From: a virus
DNA length: 37,488 nucleotides
Reading direction: 5' to 3' (one strand)
IMG/VR virus record: IMGVR_UViG_3300042881_001925
Coordinates: 1 to 37,488 of that record
The notes beneath the pieces are model-generated. The model made no database searches and was not told the DNA's origin. It saw nothing but the letters and a program-made list of their open reading frames with translations. A program made the translations under genes and the position numbers. Positions within the stretch are counted from its first letter, which is position 1. Every line of letters starts with the position of its first letter. This document shows positions 36,213-37,488 of the stretch, piece by piece.

Positions 36213-37488
36213 TTAATCGACACCGGTACGCGCAAGAATTTCATCCGCAGCGTTCATCACCTTGGAACCCAGTGCCGGTTTTTTACCACCATAAACGCGC
36301 CCGTGCCCAATAGATGTGTCTTTCTTGGCAAGTTCTCCCATTTTAGGGAACAACCCCATAGGGACACTAGGCTCAGGATTATACCCAAGCTTGTTCACTA
36401 TTGTTTGGTTGTAATTGCGAAGCGCAGTAGAGTACTTAGAACCCGCCGCTTTAAAGCGTGTATAATCACCCTTTTCTTCCGCTTTAATCATCTCTTTAAG
36501 AGCATCGTCTACGTCAGTTTTTTGTTTACCAGAAAGCTCTACCGAGGCGCTGTAAGTCGGTCGCATACCGTCCTTACCGCCAGCACCAGCCTCAAGTAGT
36601 GCTGCTCGGATACGTGCGTCGTTATCCGCCGCGCTAATACGTTCACGCGACTTAATGTCTTCGCGGCCAAGGGTTTCCCGAGACCGTATCTGGGCAATCG
36701 TCTGACCGATATCGGTCGCCTTAAGGCGGCCATCCATGACCAGCTTACCAATATCACGTGCTTCAGCGTTAGTAGCACCTTCATCAAGCGCCAGCTGTTT
36801 AATGGCGTCACGCTGCTCTGCGCGGCGCTCCCTGCTCGACTCCTGAAGACCCGGAAGAGCTTTACCAACACCCGCACTGAATGACTGGAACAGGCTGCCA
36901 GGGGTGCCCGCCATGGTGGCACCCAGCTGCGCAAGCGCAAAATACTTATCCTCGTCGCGGCGCTTCTTCAGGCCTTCCTCAGAAAGCGCGCCTGCATAGA
37001 ACTGCCGGAGGCGTTCAGCAGCTTCGCGCTTGGGTTGGCCACCCATGAAGTAGTCAGCTTTTAGCTTCTCTGGGTCGTTGAAGTAGGCCATCTGCTTTTG
37101 AAGGATTTCGTTATAGTCTACCTCATCCCCCGTAGCAAAAGCCACGATGCCGCCGCCGGCATACTCGCCGTCCATGGGTTCATCGAACATGTTATCCGGA
37201 ACGGGGAGCGCAGCCAAGCCGCCGTCAGCCATGCCCATCGGAGGAGCACCCATAGGCGGAGCACCCATCGGAGGCGCAGGCGGCATACCACCCATAGGCG
37301 GAGCACCCATCGGAGGAGCACCGGGAGGCGGACCCATACCGCCCATCGGAGGAGCACCAGGAGGCGGAGCAGGTGGGGCTGGAGGGGCAAATACCTGCTG
37401 CGCTACGGTCGGAGCCTGAGCGCCTTCCTGCATCTGCGCGCCGCGCATACGGTCGATGAACATACCCGCAAGGGTACCCGCCGTGGGG
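36213..37488 (-). CDS. Pro/Gly/Met-rich virion protein, 5' end outside window (partial)
   Basis: An ATG at 37463 gives 416 aa, but it has no Shine-Dalgarno and the frame stays open to the edge (upstream residues PTAGTLAG run straight into MFIDRMRG). The true start is therefore probably outside. A low-complexity stretch (about 26-76 from that ATG) repeats GAPPMG. GEYAGGGIVAFATGDEV (about 98-114) is a motif I know from virion proteins of environmental phages. A helical, charged C-terminal half follows (AERLRQFYAG, SGKQKTDVDDALKEMIKAEE). It is co-directional with the 1901-aa gene (34-nt gap). A tail or ejection role is inferred. Confidence 0.75.
   Translation of the reverse strand, partial: PTAGTLAGMFIDRMRGAQMQEGAQAPTVAQQVFAPPAPPAPPPGAPPMGGMGPPPGAPPMGAPPMGGMPPAPPMGAPPMGAPPMGMADGGLAALPVPDNMFDEPMDGEYAGGGIVAFATGDEVDYNEILQKQMAYFNDPEKLKADYFMGGQPKREAAERLRQFYAGALSEEGLKKRRDEDKYFALAQLGATMAGTPGSLFQSFSAGVGKALPGLQESSRERRAEQRDAIKQLALDEGATNAEARDIGKLVMDGRLKATDIGQTIAQIRSRETLGREDIKSRERISAADNDARIRAALLEAGAGGKDGMRPTYSASVELSGKQKTDVDDALKEMIKAEEKGDYTRFKAAGSKYSTALRNYNQTIVNKLGYNPEPSVPMGLFPKMGELAKKDTSIGHGRVYGGKKPALGSKVMNAADEILARTGVD
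37210..37400 (-). repeat. Degenerate tandem repeat coding for GAPPMG
   Basis: About 190 bp made of 15- to 18-bp units (GGAGGAGCACCCAT-like on the plus strand) encode repeated Gly-Ala-Pro-Pro-Met-Gly. The copies are imperfect. It is coding repeat within the partial virion gene, with likely length variation. Confidence 0.8.

Noticed and set aside
34775-36313. 512-aa open frame on the plus strand
   Set aside because: It is antisense to the 1901-aa virion gene, has no Shine-Dalgarno, and its composition mirrors the codons of the real gene.
1-37488. Integrase, excisionase, CI-type lysogeny module, tRNA genes or phage RNA polymerase
   Set aside because: I looked for the usual motifs on both strands and saw none. 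Small HTH proteins alone do not show a temperate lifestyle, and the missing part of the genome could hold such genes.

Overview
This window is most of the genome, or a large contig, of an uncultured tailed double-stranded DNA bacteriophage (Caudoviricetes). It has a terminase pair, a large portal of the P22 type, scaffold, major capsid, a GroES-like co-chaperonin, a very large ejected virion protein, a family A DNA polymerase, a primase-helicase and a SNF2-type helicase. I see no integrase, no phage RNA polymerase, no tRNA and no lysis gene. Base composition is moderately GC-rich. Promoter-like sites resemble bacterial sigma70 sites, so the early genes probably use host RNA polymerase. A proteobacterial host is plausible but is inferred, not shown.

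Layout. (1) 1-9823, minus strand: virion and packaging genes. In transcription order they are TerS, TerL, portal, a 64-aa protein, GroES-like protein, scaffold, a 162-aa protein, a 199-aa head protein, major capsid, terminator, HNH endonuclease, a 132-aa repeat protein, and a structural gene that leaves the left edge. (2) 9824-10625: an 800-bp divergent intergenic region with G-rich runs, a seven-copy 9-bp tandem repeat and promoter candidates in both directions. (3) 10626-30398, plus strand: the early and replication region. It opens with three small genes, then a 580-bp AT-rich intergenic region with repeated TGTAAGA boxes, then a dense row of small unknown genes (12.4-16.1 kb). After these come VRR-NUC nuclease, zinc-knuckle protein, cytosine-MTase-like protein, DNA polymerase, SAM methyltransferase, HTH protein, glycosyltransferase, MazG-like protein, Cas4/AddB-like nuclease, HNH-like protein, SNF2 helicase, an SSB-like protein and primase-helicase. 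A strong terminator at 30439-30473 ends it. (4) 30473-37488, minus strand: a 1901-aa polyvalent virion protein and a Pro/Gly-rich virion protein that is open at the right edge. If the genome is circular or circularly permuted, regions 4 and 1 would form one late operon across the junction.

How the genes work together. Replication appears self-supplied: PrimPol-type primase fused to a helicase, family A polymerase with proofreading, SNF2 helicase, a Zn/acidic-tail SSB-like protein and an Fe-S exonuclease. The SSB-like protein and the primase-helicase share an 11-residue motif (KRELSxLAKSL). Regulation looks layered. Two copies of a roughly 75-bp promoter module carry a GTGTG/CACAC operator. 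TGTAAGA boxes recur in the AT-rich region and in a promoter spacer. Several small HTH or RHH proteins could be the readers. Eleven early genes share an almost invariant AGGAGCAA translation leader.

Limits: all family names come from reading motifs by eye. No database search was run.
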